This document shows, piece by piece, positions 25,980-34,592 of a stretch of 46,163 nucleotides of DNA (the first letter of the stretch is position 1; every line of letters begins with the position of its first letter). Under the pieces are notes generated by a model. It worked only from the letters and a program-made list of their open reading frames with translations. It was not told the DNA's origin and ran no database searches. A program made the translations under genes and the position numbers. Origin of the DNA: Comchoanobacter sp040266255 (GTDB lineage: Bacteria > Pseudomonadota > Gammaproteobacteria > Comchoanobacterales > Comchoanobacteraceae); the NCBI GenBank assembly GCA_040266255.1, contig JBDQEV010000006.1:1-46163 (forward strand). Direction: 5' to 3'.

Positions 25980-26713
25980 TGATTATCATTTCTCCAGCAA
26001 AAAAGCAGGTAGAGCACTATATCGATGGTCAAGGAGTACCATCGCAGTTGCAAATGACTGCAGAGCTAGCAAATATTTTGCAAGAGATGAGTGTCGAAGA
26101 TTTGGCGAAGCATTTAAAGATTAGCATGCCGTTGGCAAAGCTGAACCAAGAGAGACTACAAGCATTCAGCATTGATCAGATCAAACAAGGCCATGCAGCA
26201 GCAGCCATTTATACTTACCAAGGGGATGTTTATCAAAACTTGGATGTTGACTCTTTATCTGAGCAGGATGTCGAATACTTGCAAAACAATGTCCGAATGA
26301 TTTCAGCATTTTATGGTTTATTAAAGCCATTAGATGGTATTTTGCCATACCGTTTGGAAATGGTTAGTCGGTTACCGGAAGTTGGGGATTTAGCAAAGCT
26401 ATGGTCTGATTCTGTTACGCAAGCACTAAAAAATGAAGAGATTATCTTTAATCTTGCATCAAACGAATACGCTAAGACAGTGAACAGACATCAAATGAAA
26501 AGGTGGGTAGATATCACTTTTTTAGATCAAACAGCAACTGGTTATAAATTCATTGCTGTAAAAGCAAAACGGATGCGAGGTCGGTTGTTAAGGTATATGA
26601 TTCAAAATCAGATTACACAGCCAGAGCAATTACAAGACTTTTCTGAACAAGGCTACGTATTTGATAGCGATAGTAGTAATAATCAGCTTATTCAGTTCAA
26701 GAATGACGCATAG
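25979..26713 (+). CDS. yaaA: Peroxide-stress protein YaaA (DUF328/UPF0246)
   Basis: A 244-residue cytoplasmic protein; in E. coli it lowers free iron during peroxide stress and binds DNA. Marks: MIIISPAKK at the N-terminus, YxGDVYQNLD, and ISAFYGLLKPLDGILPYRLEM, all typical. Length matches the family (about 257). It starts within the gyrB stop codon (TAATG), so translation is probably coupled. Confidence 0.95.
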   Translation: MIIISPAKKQVEHYIDGQGVPSQLQMTAELANILQEMSVEDLAKHLKISMPLAKLNQERLQAFSIDQIKQGHAAAAIYTYQGDVYQNLDVDSLSEQDVEYLQNNVRMISAFYGLLKPLDGILPYRLEMVSRLPEVGDLAKLWSDSVTQALKNEEIIFNLASNEYAKTVNRHQMKRWVDITFLDQTATGYKFIAVKAKRMRGRLLRYMIQNQITQPEQLQDFSEQGYVFDSDSSNNQLIQFKNDA

Positions 26714-26738
26714 CATTGATTGATCTGAGGCTCTTCTA

Positions 26739-27692
26739 ATGGTCAGAATAGCATTCTCATGTATTAGCAGTTTACTGATCGGTGCTGGCTATCTGCATGC
26801 ATCTCCATGGCTATGGCTTTCAGGTATTAAACTATTTAATGATGCATCACCGAGGTGGGTGCGATCATTGATACAAGTTGCGCTCATTGCATATTATTAT
26901 TTTGCAATTTATCAAGATGCTTTATTCACTGTTTATCCCAAGTTTGCATATGAATCAGTTCTGGTATCTGCAGTGATATTATTTGGGCTTTGGTGGATAT
27001 GGTTTTTGATCTTTGATCATGTGCGGCATTCTGTTATTCAGACTTTTATTTGGTTCGTACTGAGTGAAAGCATATGGCAATGGCTTGATATTGCTTTATA
27101 CCGAACAACTCCAATGTTAGCCCAAACGCCATTCGATGTATTGGTCTATTATCTAGGCGGAGGTGCAATCTATGTCTTTTATGTGCTGGCTGTATCAAGA
27201 TCATTGATGGCCTGTGCTTTAAGTATTAGCTTACTAAGTTTAATTGGGTATACGCCTCTATCCACTCATTTCTACCCGGTCAATATTTTAGCTGAGGGAG
27301 ATGTGTATACTGGACAAGAGAATACCATTTATCATCATTTAGATGATCATCAGTATTCGGTATATCAAGGAACAAGTTCGTTTAGAGGATATGCAAAGAA
27401 AAAGCATCCGGTACCGTTTGCTGAGTCTTATTACCAGAAAGGCATCGGTTCTCGCCTAATTTGTGACCAAAAATGTTACTTGGTACTCATTTGTTATGAT
27501 GCATTATTTGATGATTGGATAGAGGAGTATGATCAAGCGGATGCAATTATTGTGGTTAGTCATTTAATACAGTTTGAGGATACGCCTTTGTATCAATACT
27601 TTCGACAGCAAATCAAGTATCTCCATTTGCGATCACAAAAGCCGCTGATATATCGTGACTCTCTTTATTCAGAAAATTTAGGTATAGAGTAG
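26739..27692 (+). CDS. lnt: Shortened apolipoprotein N-acyltransferase
   Basis: Lnt adds the third acyl chain to lipoproteins at the inner membrane. The N-terminal half has about six hydrophobic segments (residues 1-175). The C-terminal half keeps the nitrilase-like features KKKHPVPFAES (family KhhLVPFGE, with the catalytic Lys) and LICYDALF with Cys252 (family ICyE..F). At 317 residues it is about 190 shorter than E. coli Lnt. The segment that normally holds the catalytic Glu (WPEsa) between the membrane and Lys regions is hardly present. Motifs support the family; loss of the Glu region makes activity doubtful. The 3' end overlaps the convergent unknown gene by 15 nt. Confidence 0.65.
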   Translation: MVRIAFSCISSLLIGAGYLHASPWLWLSGIKLFNDASPRWVRSLIQVALIAYYYFAIYQDALFTVYPKFAYESVLVSAVILFGLWWIWFLIFDHVRHSVIQTFIWFVLSESIWQWLDIALYRTTPMLAQTPFDVLVYYLGGGAIYVFYVLAVSRSLMACALSISLLSLIGYTPLSTHFYPVNILAEGDVYTGQENTIYHHLDDHQYSVYQGTSSFRGYAKKKHPVPFAESYYQKGIGSRLICDQKCYLVLICYDALFDDWIEEYDQADAIIVVSHLIQFEDTPLYQYFRQQIKYLHLRSQKPLIYRDSLYSENLGIE

Positions 27693-28430
27693 TGCGGGGT
27701 TACTTTCATAAATCATTAATAAGCTTTGAATACGTTGTATCAGTTGCTGGTAGTCCTGCTTATTCCAAACAGGGTGCTTGCTGGGTTTTTCTAACGGTAT
27801 GATGTTTTCAAAAATTAAAGTGACTTTATTAGGTTCACTTGTTGCTGCGTCAATTAGATCTAGAAGTGTTTTCTTTTGATCAATGGCTTGTAGCATCTCA
27901 TGGATGAACTGTAGTGTTGACTGATTAGGGATTTTGTCAGTTTTTGTGATGGTGAAACCAGATGAGAAATGGGACACTGCATTAACCAAAAGCGGGTTGA
28001 GTGCTCTGATTGATAATGTTGCTTTCTGTTTTGAAAGATAAGCAAGCACATGTCGATAACAAAATATAGTTGAGGCCATTGAAAATAAAAGGTACTCATC
28101 TGGTATGAGGGAGTCAGTGATATCTTGAAAGAATTTCTCAATCTTTAGCATATACCTCTCCGGTGTAGGCGATTGGAGAGATAACAATACTATAAAGTCT
28201 TCTGGGTTCAGCTGATAGTTTATATAGTTCTCTTTCTTGAACAAATAGCGCTCACGCATGTAAGGTGTAGATAGCAGATCACACCAAGCTTGGATTATTT
28301 TGAGTTTGTTAATGAAGCTAATTGCAGGCCATTGGGCATTAATAGGGTCATGTCCATAATGTTTTTTGATTTCTGTGATCTTATCACTATATCCGTAGGC
28401 TGTAAGTGTTGGCCAAAGTAAAGCATTCAT
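27678..28430 (-). CDS. Unknown soluble helical protein downstream of priA
   Basis: A 250-residue protein (or 257 from a TTG at 28451) that I do not recognise. It is predicted largely helical, with no signal peptide, no membrane span and no Cys clusters. Landmarks are WPTLTAYGY near the start and ENIIPLEKPSKHPVWN near the end. It follows priA on the same strand by 44 nt and may be co-transcribed, so a role in DNA metabolism is possible. Its 3' end overlaps lnt. Confidence 0.6.
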   Translation of the reverse strand: MNALLWPTLTAYGYSDKITEIKKHYGHDPINAQWPAISFINKLKIIQAWCDLLSTPYMRERYLFKKENYINYQLNPEDFIVLLSLQSPTPERYMLKIEKFFQDITDSLIPDEYLLFSMASTIFCYRHVLAYLSKQKATLSIRALNPLLVNAVSHFSSGFTITKTDKIPNQSTLQFIHEMLQAIDQKKTLLDLIDAATSEPNKVTLIFENIIPLEKPSKHPVWNKQDYQQLIQRIQSLLMIYESNPALLYT

Positions 28431-28473
28431 TTGATCACCAATATCAATCAAAATGATTATAGCAAATTGTAGG

Positions 28474-30525
28474 TTAAGGGCAAAGATATGTATCCACTTG
28501 CCACCAAGTTTTTAGTTTGGGGTTTTGTTGCAGGATGCGAATAAGCCAAGAGAGATGATGTTTTCTCTGATTTCGACACTGATTAGAGATTAACCACATG
28601 AAGCATGTCTTGCCCTCTCTATTGCCTCTAGGGCAGGGGATAGGACCCAGAATATACTTTAGTTCATCAGGGAGTAAAATGTTTGGTGTTTTTTCTGCTA
28701 GTGTATAGATCGCTGCAATAAACTGAAATGGAGGTAGAAGATACTGTTTTCTTTTTTCAAGTAAGGATAGAGGATAGGATCGTGGTGTTTGAATAGATTG
28801 AAAAAGTGGATGATTAGGGTTTTTGGTCTGAATCCAAACCTCTCCAGGTTGCTGTCTACGCCCGCAGCGTCCTGAGGTTTGTACCATCTCAGCATAAAGA
28901 CTTTCTTCAGCCCTGAAGTCATGAGAATATAGCCCCTGATCGGCTTGTATGACAATAACAGTTTGTACTGCAGCAAGGTCATGGCCTTTGGTCATCATTT
29001 GAGTACCAACAATAATAGTAGACTTTTGTTGAACAAGGCTAGCAAATTGATCTTTTAACGCGGTTGGAGTTTGGTCTGTGTCAAATCGCATGACTTGATG
29101 CTCTGGCCATAATTGACTTAAATGGTGCGCAACTTGCTGTGACCCATATCCATAAGAAACTAGTTCGGCTTGTTGACATTTTGGACAGTCTACTGGCTTT
29201 TTAAATTCAAGTTGACATTGGTGGCATTGAAGTGAATGGTTTTGGTGCAGTACTAAGATTTGGTCACAGTGATTACAGCGTGCTTGCCACTCGCATTTAA
29301 TACAGTAAACTAAATTAGACCAGCCTCTTCGACCAATGAACACCAGTACATTCTTTTGAGTATCAAGTGTGTGTTGAATCGCATTTTTTGCTTGAGGAGA
29401 GAGCATTGATGACTCCTCATGTAGTACAAGATGTATTTTAGGCATACTGGTATGTACTCGATGATGTAATTCATAAAGCTGGTAACGACCTTGTTGTGCA
29501 TTATGTAACGACTCTAAGCTAGGTGTTGCAGAGCCAAGTACAATTGGGACTTTCTCTATATGTGCTTTTAAGACTGCCATATCTTTAGCAGAGAAGAACA
29601 ATGGAGAGTGGTGTCGATAAGAGCTATCATGTTCTTCATCTACAATAATCAAACCTAATGTTTTGAACTCACAAAGTAAGGCACTTCTTGTGCCTAGTAA
29701 TATCTGAGCCGCACCAGATCTTGCTTGCATGATTCTAGCCAGTTTCTGTTTTTTAGTGAGGTTCGAGTGAATAATGGTGACAGGCATCTGTGTTCGATCA
29801 GCTATCTTATTTGCCGTTTGCTGTGTTAATGCAATCTCAGGAACCAATACCAAAACTTGCTGTTGTTGCTTTAGGGTATGTACAATCAGGTGGGTATATA
29901 TTTCGGTTTTACCACTGCCTGTCACACCGTGAATCAAATGTACCCCTTGCCAACTATCTAAAATACTTTGGGTGATTTTTTGTTGCGCAGTACTGAGTTC
30001 GTACAAACTTGCTTGTATAGGCTGAGCGGTTGGCTCAGAAGGAATTAGGTCCTCTTGCGCAATCATATTTTCAATATTATTGATTGCAAAGTGCTGCTTC
30101 AGGGACCAAATACATGTTGATTGATTAGCAAACTTAGCAACTTTTTTCTGTGTTATGCTGGATGGTTTTAGCGTAGGGCTAATACAAAACCATTGGTCTT
30201 GAGTGCAAGTATCAGTTAAGAATAAATCTGTATGTGTCGCCAGACAAATGATTTCATTCACACTGAGTAAATAGTAACTGGCCAGTTGACGATAAAATGT
30301 AATTGTTTCTCGACGATACAGTGGGTCAAGAAGGTTAGATAAAGGTTTGACTTTCGATTGATCTATCGTGGGCTTTGATATCAGTTCAACTAAAATGCCA
30401 ATACAGTTTTTTTTGCCGTAAGGCACTAAAACTCGGTAACCAATATGTGCTTCAGTAACAGAGGCATCTACTGCATAGCAGACCAGCTCTTTCGTAAAGT
30501 TTTTAAAAGCAACTAAGCAATACAT
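28474..30525 (-). CDS. priA: Primosomal protein N' (PriA helicase)
   Basis: It restarts stalled forks by binding D-loops and loading DnaB. It has an N-terminal 3'BD (residues about 1-100), Walker A HGVTGSGKTE (about 198-207), DEEHD (about 295), GSATPSLES and IGRRGWSN; a zinc-binding region of paired Cys between about 415 and 460 (YCIKCEW, CNHCD, CHQC, CPKC), followed by DTDQTP, GTQMMTKGHD and QTSGRCGRR. At 683 residues it is near full length. All motifs are in order. Confidence 0.97.
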   Translation of the reverse strand: MYCLVAFKNFTKELVCYAVDASVTEAHIGYRVLVPYGKKNCIGILVELISKPTIDQSKVKPLSNLLDPLYRRETITFYRQLASYYLLSVNEIICLATHTDLFLTDTCTQDQWFCISPTLKPSSITQKKVAKFANQSTCIWSLKQHFAINNIENMIAQEDLIPSEPTAQPIQASLYELSTAQQKITQSILDSWQGVHLIHGVTGSGKTEIYTHLIVHTLKQQQQVLVLVPEIALTQQTANKIADRTQMPVTIIHSNLTKKQKLARIMQARSGAAQILLGTRSALLCEFKTLGLIIVDEEHDSSYRHHSPLFFSAKDMAVLKAHIEKVPIVLGSATPSLESLHNAQQGRYQLYELHHRVHTSMPKIHLVLHEESSMLSPQAKNAIQHTLDTQKNVLVFIGRRGWSNLVYCIKCEWQARCNHCDQILVLHQNHSLQCHQCQLEFKKPVDCPKCQQAELVSYGYGSQQVAHHLSQLWPEHQVMRFDTDQTPTALKDQFASLVQQKSTIIVGTQMMTKGHDLAAVQTVIVIQADQGLYSHDFRAEESLYAEMVQTSGRCGRRQQPGEVWIQTKNPNHPLFQSIQTPRSYPLSLLEKRKQYLLPPFQFIAAIYTLAEKTPNILLPDELKYILGPIPCPRGNREGKTCFMWLISNQCRNQRKHHLSWLIRILQQNPKLKTWWQVDTYLCP

Positions 30526-30623
30526 GCGTTCTCCAAATCATCAAAGTAGTTTGCATGGTTTATATTTTTATACAATATCGTAAAAAAATCTGTCAAATAA
30601 AACCTCATGGTTATAAAAGAAAC

Positions 30624-30722
30624 TGAGCTTACTTATTTTGAGTTTAGTATGTTTGAGACCTTGTTGACTCAATCGGCTCTGACATAGTGTCGCCGTGTGG
30701 CGAGGTGAAATAGGTAAGCTCA
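30624..30722. ncRNA. Structured intergenic element, strand unknown
   Basis: A 10-bp closing stem pairs 30624-30633 with 30713-30722 (nine Watson-Crick pairs and one wobble). Inside are at least three local hairpins: TTGAG/CTCAA (about 30653-30673), GACA/TGTC (30681-30691) and CGCC/GGCG (30691-30702). The element begins at the stop codon of the binding-protein gene and lies in the leader of priA on the minus strand. It has none of the signature bases of 4.5S, 6S, tmRNA or a riboswitch class I know. Possibilities are a terminator/attenuator, a small RNA, or a processed leader. Confidence 0.35.
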
Positions 30723-32114
30723 CTTTATTTTCCAAGATGATAATAAATCTAGCTCATCTAATCCATCTAAATGATCAAGTTTTATCGTGCTATCATGATG
30801 GATTTTATATTGTGATGATTTCCAAAGAGGGTGAAGGTAATGCTGTTCTATCAATTGGTTTTGATAATCAATTAAGTTAAGATCTTGATGATATGGTATA
30901 GGTGGTTGGATATATGCTGCAAGCAGGTCACTATATTGCATGAGTGGATGATGCTCTGTGCCCAGGATTGTTAAATCATATTGGCCTAATCTAAGCCTGT
31001 GTACATAAGCACTTGTTGGAAGAGTAATCAGTTCAGTTTTAACACCATGTTGTTGAAGTTGGTGTGCAATTGCCTCTCCAATGTGTAGCCATTTAGATAA
31101 AACAACCAGTTGAAGTGTTTTAGTTTTAGACTCTGATAGTATACTAAGTGCTTCTGCAATACTGATTGGTTTGGATTCAATATTTTGATATTGTCCAAAG
31201 CAGAGATATTGATTAATTTGAGCAGCATTGATTAATGAAAATATGGCTTGTCGAAATTTTAGAGCATTGGTTTCAGGGTTGAACAGAAGGTATTGTGTAT
31301 AGTGGCTCTGATTTTGATTAAGTGCAGTGGTTGCTTCAGATAAAGAGGTGTCGAGTAAATGCCATTGTTTTGCATTGTATACAGGGTATAAGTCAATTGT
31401 TTGAGTAGATAGAAATTGATGCAGTAGTGCTGGGTGAGTAATTAAGTGATAAATCACTTTATGGTATAGATTTCTACCTATATTCAGCCAATGACTTTTT
31501 CCCCAATAGTGGTCTTGTTTTATAAAGCTGAGCTGCTGAGAATTTTGTTGTGACAGCTGGTATGGTCCGCTACCCAATAAAGTCTTTTTTTGCACAATGG
31601 GGATATGTCCTAATGCAATGATGATTTCATGCCAATCACCAGTATATTCTATCCTGAAGGTTTCTGGATATTGAATCAGCTGACGAATAGGTTGAGAGTA
31701 TTGTTGCCATACTAGACTTTTTTTCGCCATTTGAATGCTATAAGCAATATCTTCTACTTTAATGTTAGAACCATCATGAAAATATGCACCTGGATTGATA
31801 GAAAGCTCAATATAGTTTTTAGATACGTTGGTTGGAGTTGCGAGTAAAGGGTAGTAGCATGCTTTATCATCTGCAGGTGATTTAATGAGTGTTTCATATT
31901 GCATTGCAGTTAGCTCAGGATGCTGTTTTGCAAATAGGTGATATGGCGTATATGACTCAATATGATTGATAGGCAAGTGAAGTTGACCTTGTGGAGGAAT
32001 ATTTGGATCAACATAGCTTAAGTGAGGTGCTTGTTGGTATTTTGCCTCATAACCACGTGCACATAATGTCATCGTATTTGCCATGGCACAAACTAACAAG
32101 ATGGCGTGATACAT
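30720..32114 (-). CDS. Peptide-ABC periplasmic substrate-binding protein (YejA/OppA-like)
   Basis: A family 5 solute-binding protein of 464 residues that would deliver peptides to the membrane pair encoded upstream. It has an N-terminal hydrophobic signal (YHAILLVCAMANTMTLCA), a P-QGQLHLPI segment (YejA/OppA: P.GG.l.), YETLIKSP followed by YYPLLA, then the SBP_bac_5 core FHDGSNIKVEDIAYSIQMAKK. It lacks the long C-terminal lobe of OppA (about 540 residues) and is truncated relative to YejA (about 600). The start overlaps the ATPase gene by 22 nt, so translation is coupled. Confidence 0.8.
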   Translation of the reverse strand: MYHAILLVCAMANTMTLCARGYEAKYQQAPHLSYVDPNIPPQGQLHLPINHIESYTPYHLFAKQHPELTAMQYETLIKSPADDKACYYPLLATPTNVSKNYIELSINPGAYFHDGSNIKVEDIAYSIQMAKKSLVWQQYSQPIRQLIQYPETFRIEYTGDWHEIIIALGHIPIVQKKTLLGSGPYQLSQQNSQQLSFIKQDHYWGKSHWLNIGRNLYHKVIYHLITHPALLHQFLSTQTIDLYPVYNAKQWHLLDTSLSEATTALNQNQSHYTQYLLFNPETNALKFRQAIFSLINAAQINQYLCFGQYQNIESKPISIAEALSILSESKTKTLQLVVLSKWLHIGEAIAHQLQQHGVKTELITLPTSAYVHRLRLGQYDLTILGTEHHPLMQYSDLLAAYIQPPIPYHQDLNLIDYQNQLIEQHYLHPLWKSSQYKIHHDSTIKLDHLDGLDELDLLSSWKIK

Positions 32115-33289
32115 AAGTATTTGTCTCCATATAGTACCATTTTATAAATAAAGTTTGAGAGATATTGTCCTTCACCTTCATCATGTGTCACAAGTAAAAT
32201 GCTAACATTGTTTTCTTTGAGGTATTGCTTGAGTATCTGATATGTAATGTACTTCCACTGAGTGTCCATTGCAGATGTTGGCTCATCCAGTAATAGTATT
32301 TGAGGTGCTCTTGCCAATGCTCTAGCAAGCTGTATGGCTTGGTAACCGCCACCAGAGAGCTTGTCATGTTCAATATTTTGTAGATTAAGGTTATACTGTG
32401 CAAGTATTTCACATAATATAGTTTGATCTATATCGGGCATATTAAGGCTTTTTGATAGGGGAATTGAGGGGCAAAATGCTTCCTCAGCTTGTTGAAAAAC
32501 ACACTGTGTTTTAAATGGAGCTGTTAAACCCTTCTCAATAATATATTTTAAAAAGCGACTTTTTCCACAACCACTTTCTCCCATTAAAACACTACAATGC
32601 CCTGGGTATAACATTAAGCTTTGAATATAGGTGTTAGAGGACTGCAGCTGAATATCATTGAAGTGAATCATATAAGACTCAGGTACAGGCAGATGCACTG
32701 CTGTTAAATTTAGTTCAGGAGATAGGTCAATAGTCGTATCAGAAAAGCCTTCAGGTAATGCTTGGTGTGTAAAGATCAAAAAGCTTTTACCTTGATGTTG
32801 TTTTTGTTTGATCCAGGCTAAGGTTTTCATTAAAGAAGTTTGATCTAAAGATGATAGCGTCTCATCTAAGATAATGTACTCAGCATCACTATTACTTGCT
32901 AGGATCATTGCAACTCTTTTGAGTTGTCCCAAACTCAGTTGTTGAGGGCTTAATTCTAAAAGGGATAAGCAAAGTCCTAGTGATTGAAACTCCTGTTCGA
33001 TTTGAGTTTGATTCAGTAATATTTTAAGGTACTGAGCTATTGATGTGAACTGAAAGAATGCATTTCTGATTTGTTGAGGACAGAGCACAACTTTTGATGA
33101 ATGATAATGAATACTTGGGTGCTTCACTTGTTTTGCTATACACATTCCAAGCGTTGTTTTCCCTGACATGGATGGTGAGCGTATGCTGATAATTTGTTGA
33201 TTCCATAAGCATAGGCTCAATTGTCCAAGGTGCTGTCCTTGCCAAGCATACTGGTAAATTTCTAGTAATTTATTTCTCATAGACAGCAT
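32093..33289 (-). CDS. Fused dual-domain peptide-ABC ATPase (YejF/OppDF-like)
   Basis: Two compact ABC ATPase domains in one 398-residue chain. Domain 1 has SPSMSGKTT near residue 40, LSLGQLKR near 117 and YIILDETLSSLD. Domain 2 has GESGCGKSR at about 236-244, LSGGGYQA near 311 and LLLDEPTSAMD, with switch His in LLVTHDEGEG. The normal fused YejF is about 530 residues, so each domain is reduced here. It would drive the permeases at 33813-35421. A plus-strand gene separates it from them. Confidence 0.85.
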   Translation of the reverse strand: MLSMRNKLLEIYQYAWQGQHLGQLSLCLWNQQIISIRSPSMSGKTTLGMCIAKQVKHPSIHYHSSKVVLCPQQIRNAFFQFTSIAQYLKILLNQTQIEQEFQSLGLCLSLLELSPQQLSLGQLKRVAMILASNSDAEYIILDETLSSLDQTSLMKTLAWIKQKQHQGKSFLIFTHQALPEGFSDTTIDLSPELNLTAVHLPVPESYMIHFNDIQLQSSNTYIQSLMLYPGHCSVLMGESGCGKSRFLKYIIEKGLTAPFKTQCVFQQAEEAFCPSIPLSKSLNMPDIDQTILCEILAQYNLNLQNIEHDKLSGGGYQAIQLARALARAPQILLLDEPTSAMDTQWKYITYQILKQYLKENNVSILLVTHDEGEGQYLSNFIYKMVLYGDKYLCITPSC

Positions 33290-33377
33290 AGTAATGTAAT
33301 ATAAAGATAAAATAAAGTCTTAATAAAGTGTTAATAATTATATTAATATTAAGGTTGGTAAATCTGGTTGTCGATTC

Positions 33378-33406
33378 TTGAAATCTCGCAAGACAATTTG
33401 TATATT
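33378..33406 (+). promoter_or_regulatory. Sigma70-type promoter for the small gene at 33437
   Basis: TTGAAA at 33378-33383, a 17-nt spacer and TATATT at 33401-33406. The -10 ends 30 nt before the ATG. Hexamers and spacing are identical to those at 4359-4387. Confidence 0.6.
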
Positions 33407-33436
33407 TTAATCACGTTAATAACAACAAGGTTACTT

Positions 33437-33778
33437 ATGGACCAGCTAGATTTAGAATATTCTGAAGCAACAATACAGAGATTACAAGGTGACGAAGATA
33501 AGATAGTAGAGTTTGCCCACAATCATTTTCGTCGTACTTTTACAGAAGCTAGAGTTAGTCTTAAAAATTTCTTTAATCAGCCTAATGCGATGATACCAGA
33601 ACGTTTCTATCAATTTCATAATCAACTCATTCAGAAAGAGCAAGAAGCTGTACAAGCATTTAAGCAAGCCAAAAGACGTGCAGCAAGAAGTGAATCACTG
33701 TTTGAATCTAGACCTAGAGTGCTTCAAGCCTCTGCTTCTCGACCAGCATGTGGTAAAGCACCTAAACGTTGCCCATAA
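33437..33778 (+). CDS. Small unknown protein inserted in the peptide-transporter locus
   Basis: A 113-residue protein starting MDQLDLEYSEAT with an AAGG SD. The frame is open upstream to 33368, but the promoter lies in that stretch. It is predicted helical, with an acidic N-terminus, basic C-terminal half (KQAKRRAARSE) and a terminal CGKAPKRCP bearing two Cys. It has its own promoter and a strong terminator, and runs opposite to the transporter genes on both sides, so it is an independent cassette. No family is recognised. A host-directed or nucleic-acid-binding role is only a guess from charge. Confidence 0.55.
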   Translation: MDQLDLEYSEATIQRLQGDEDKIVEFAHNHFRRTFTEARVSLKNFFNQPNAMIPERFYQFHNQLIQKEQEAVQAFKQAKRRAARSESLFESRPRVLQASASRPACGKAPKRCP

Positions 33779-33798
33779 AATCAATTTTAGTTGATTAA

Positions 33799-33830
33799 AA
33801 GGCTCGATCAAATTAGATTGAGCCTTTTTT
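33799..33830 (+). terminator. Rho-independent terminator, probably bidirectional
   Basis: An 11-bp stem pairs 33799-33809 with 33816-33826 (one G-T), loop of 6, followed by TTTTTT. An A-rich run on the other side lets it work on the minus strand too, where it covers the last codons of the OppC-like gene (stop at 33813-33815). Confidence 0.9.
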
Positions 33831-34592
33831 ATTGAGCAAAGAACAAAGATAGGCTGTGGAGGTATAAATTAGAAGACATATTAAGGCACACCAGCCAATG
33901 TTTAAAGGATCTAGTTGGTATTTCTGGTCAAGCATAATTTGTCCTAAGGTTGGATAGGATTGATTAAACCCATAGCCTAGATATCTTAGTGTCATTAATG
34001 CTGATATTGATTGCATTAACTGATAGGGCAGCATCTTTAAGGTATAAGATTGGATTGCAGGGAGTAGATGGTAGTACCCAATCCAATAAGTTGGGTATTG
34101 ATTGAGTTTAGCATCAATATAGTGAGCTTTTGTTGTTTGGTGAGTCAAGCGCTGTTTGGTTGTTAATGAAAAGCTTGCCCACTGGGTAGTACAGGAGAGC
34201 AAGAGATAGGCTAGAAGGGGGGATGGTGAAAGTATGCTGATTAGAATGAGTAGTATTTTAGGAACACTTTTTAAAGCAACCATTAAGTACCGTAAGCATT
34301 GGCGTTTTTTAATGCTACTCATTGCATAGCAGCAGGCAAAAAAGCTGCCCAGTAGAATATTGGAGGATGTCAGGACACCAGCAACACAAAGATCAATTAG
34401 ACCGGCCTGGATGCTGTAACAAAGGATATCACGACCTAAAGGGTCAGTGCCGAGCCAATGTTCAAACGAAGGTGTTAAATGGGCTTGTGTGAGGTTGATT
34501 TCTACATGGTAGGGGAGAGCTATAACACATAAACTGACCAGGATTAGGGGAGTAAATAAAAAACGATGCTGTTTAACCAAGTTTTGTTTCAT
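33813..34592 (-). CDS. Peptide-ABC permease (OppC/DppC/YejE-like)
   Basis: A 259-residue inner-membrane protein with about five or six spans. Near residues 44-57, HWLGTDPLGRDIL is the diagnostic OppC/DppC/NikC motif. The cytoplasmic EAA loop in the second half is degenerate (ITYWIGYYHLLPA). It is shorter than OppC (about 300). Its ATG overlaps the OppB-like gene by 20 nt. The final codons form one arm of the terminator. Confidence 0.88.
   Translation of the reverse strand: MKQNLVKQHRFLFTPLILVSLCVIALPYHVEINLTQAHLTPSFEHWLGTDPLGRDILCYSIQAGLIDLCVAGVLTSSNILLGSFFACCYAMSSIKKRQCLRYLMVALKSVPKILLILISILSPSPLLAYLLLSCTTQWASFSLTTKQRLTHQTTKAHYIDAKLNQYPTYWIGYYHLLPAIQSYTLKMLPYQLMQSISALMTLRYLGYGFNQSYPTLGQIMLDQKYQLDPLNIGWCALICLLIYTSTAYLCSLLNKKGSI

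Noticed and set aside
30624..30722. 4.5S, 6S, tmRNA or riboswitch identity
   Set aside because: None of the hallmark bases of these families are present. Only structure can be claimed.
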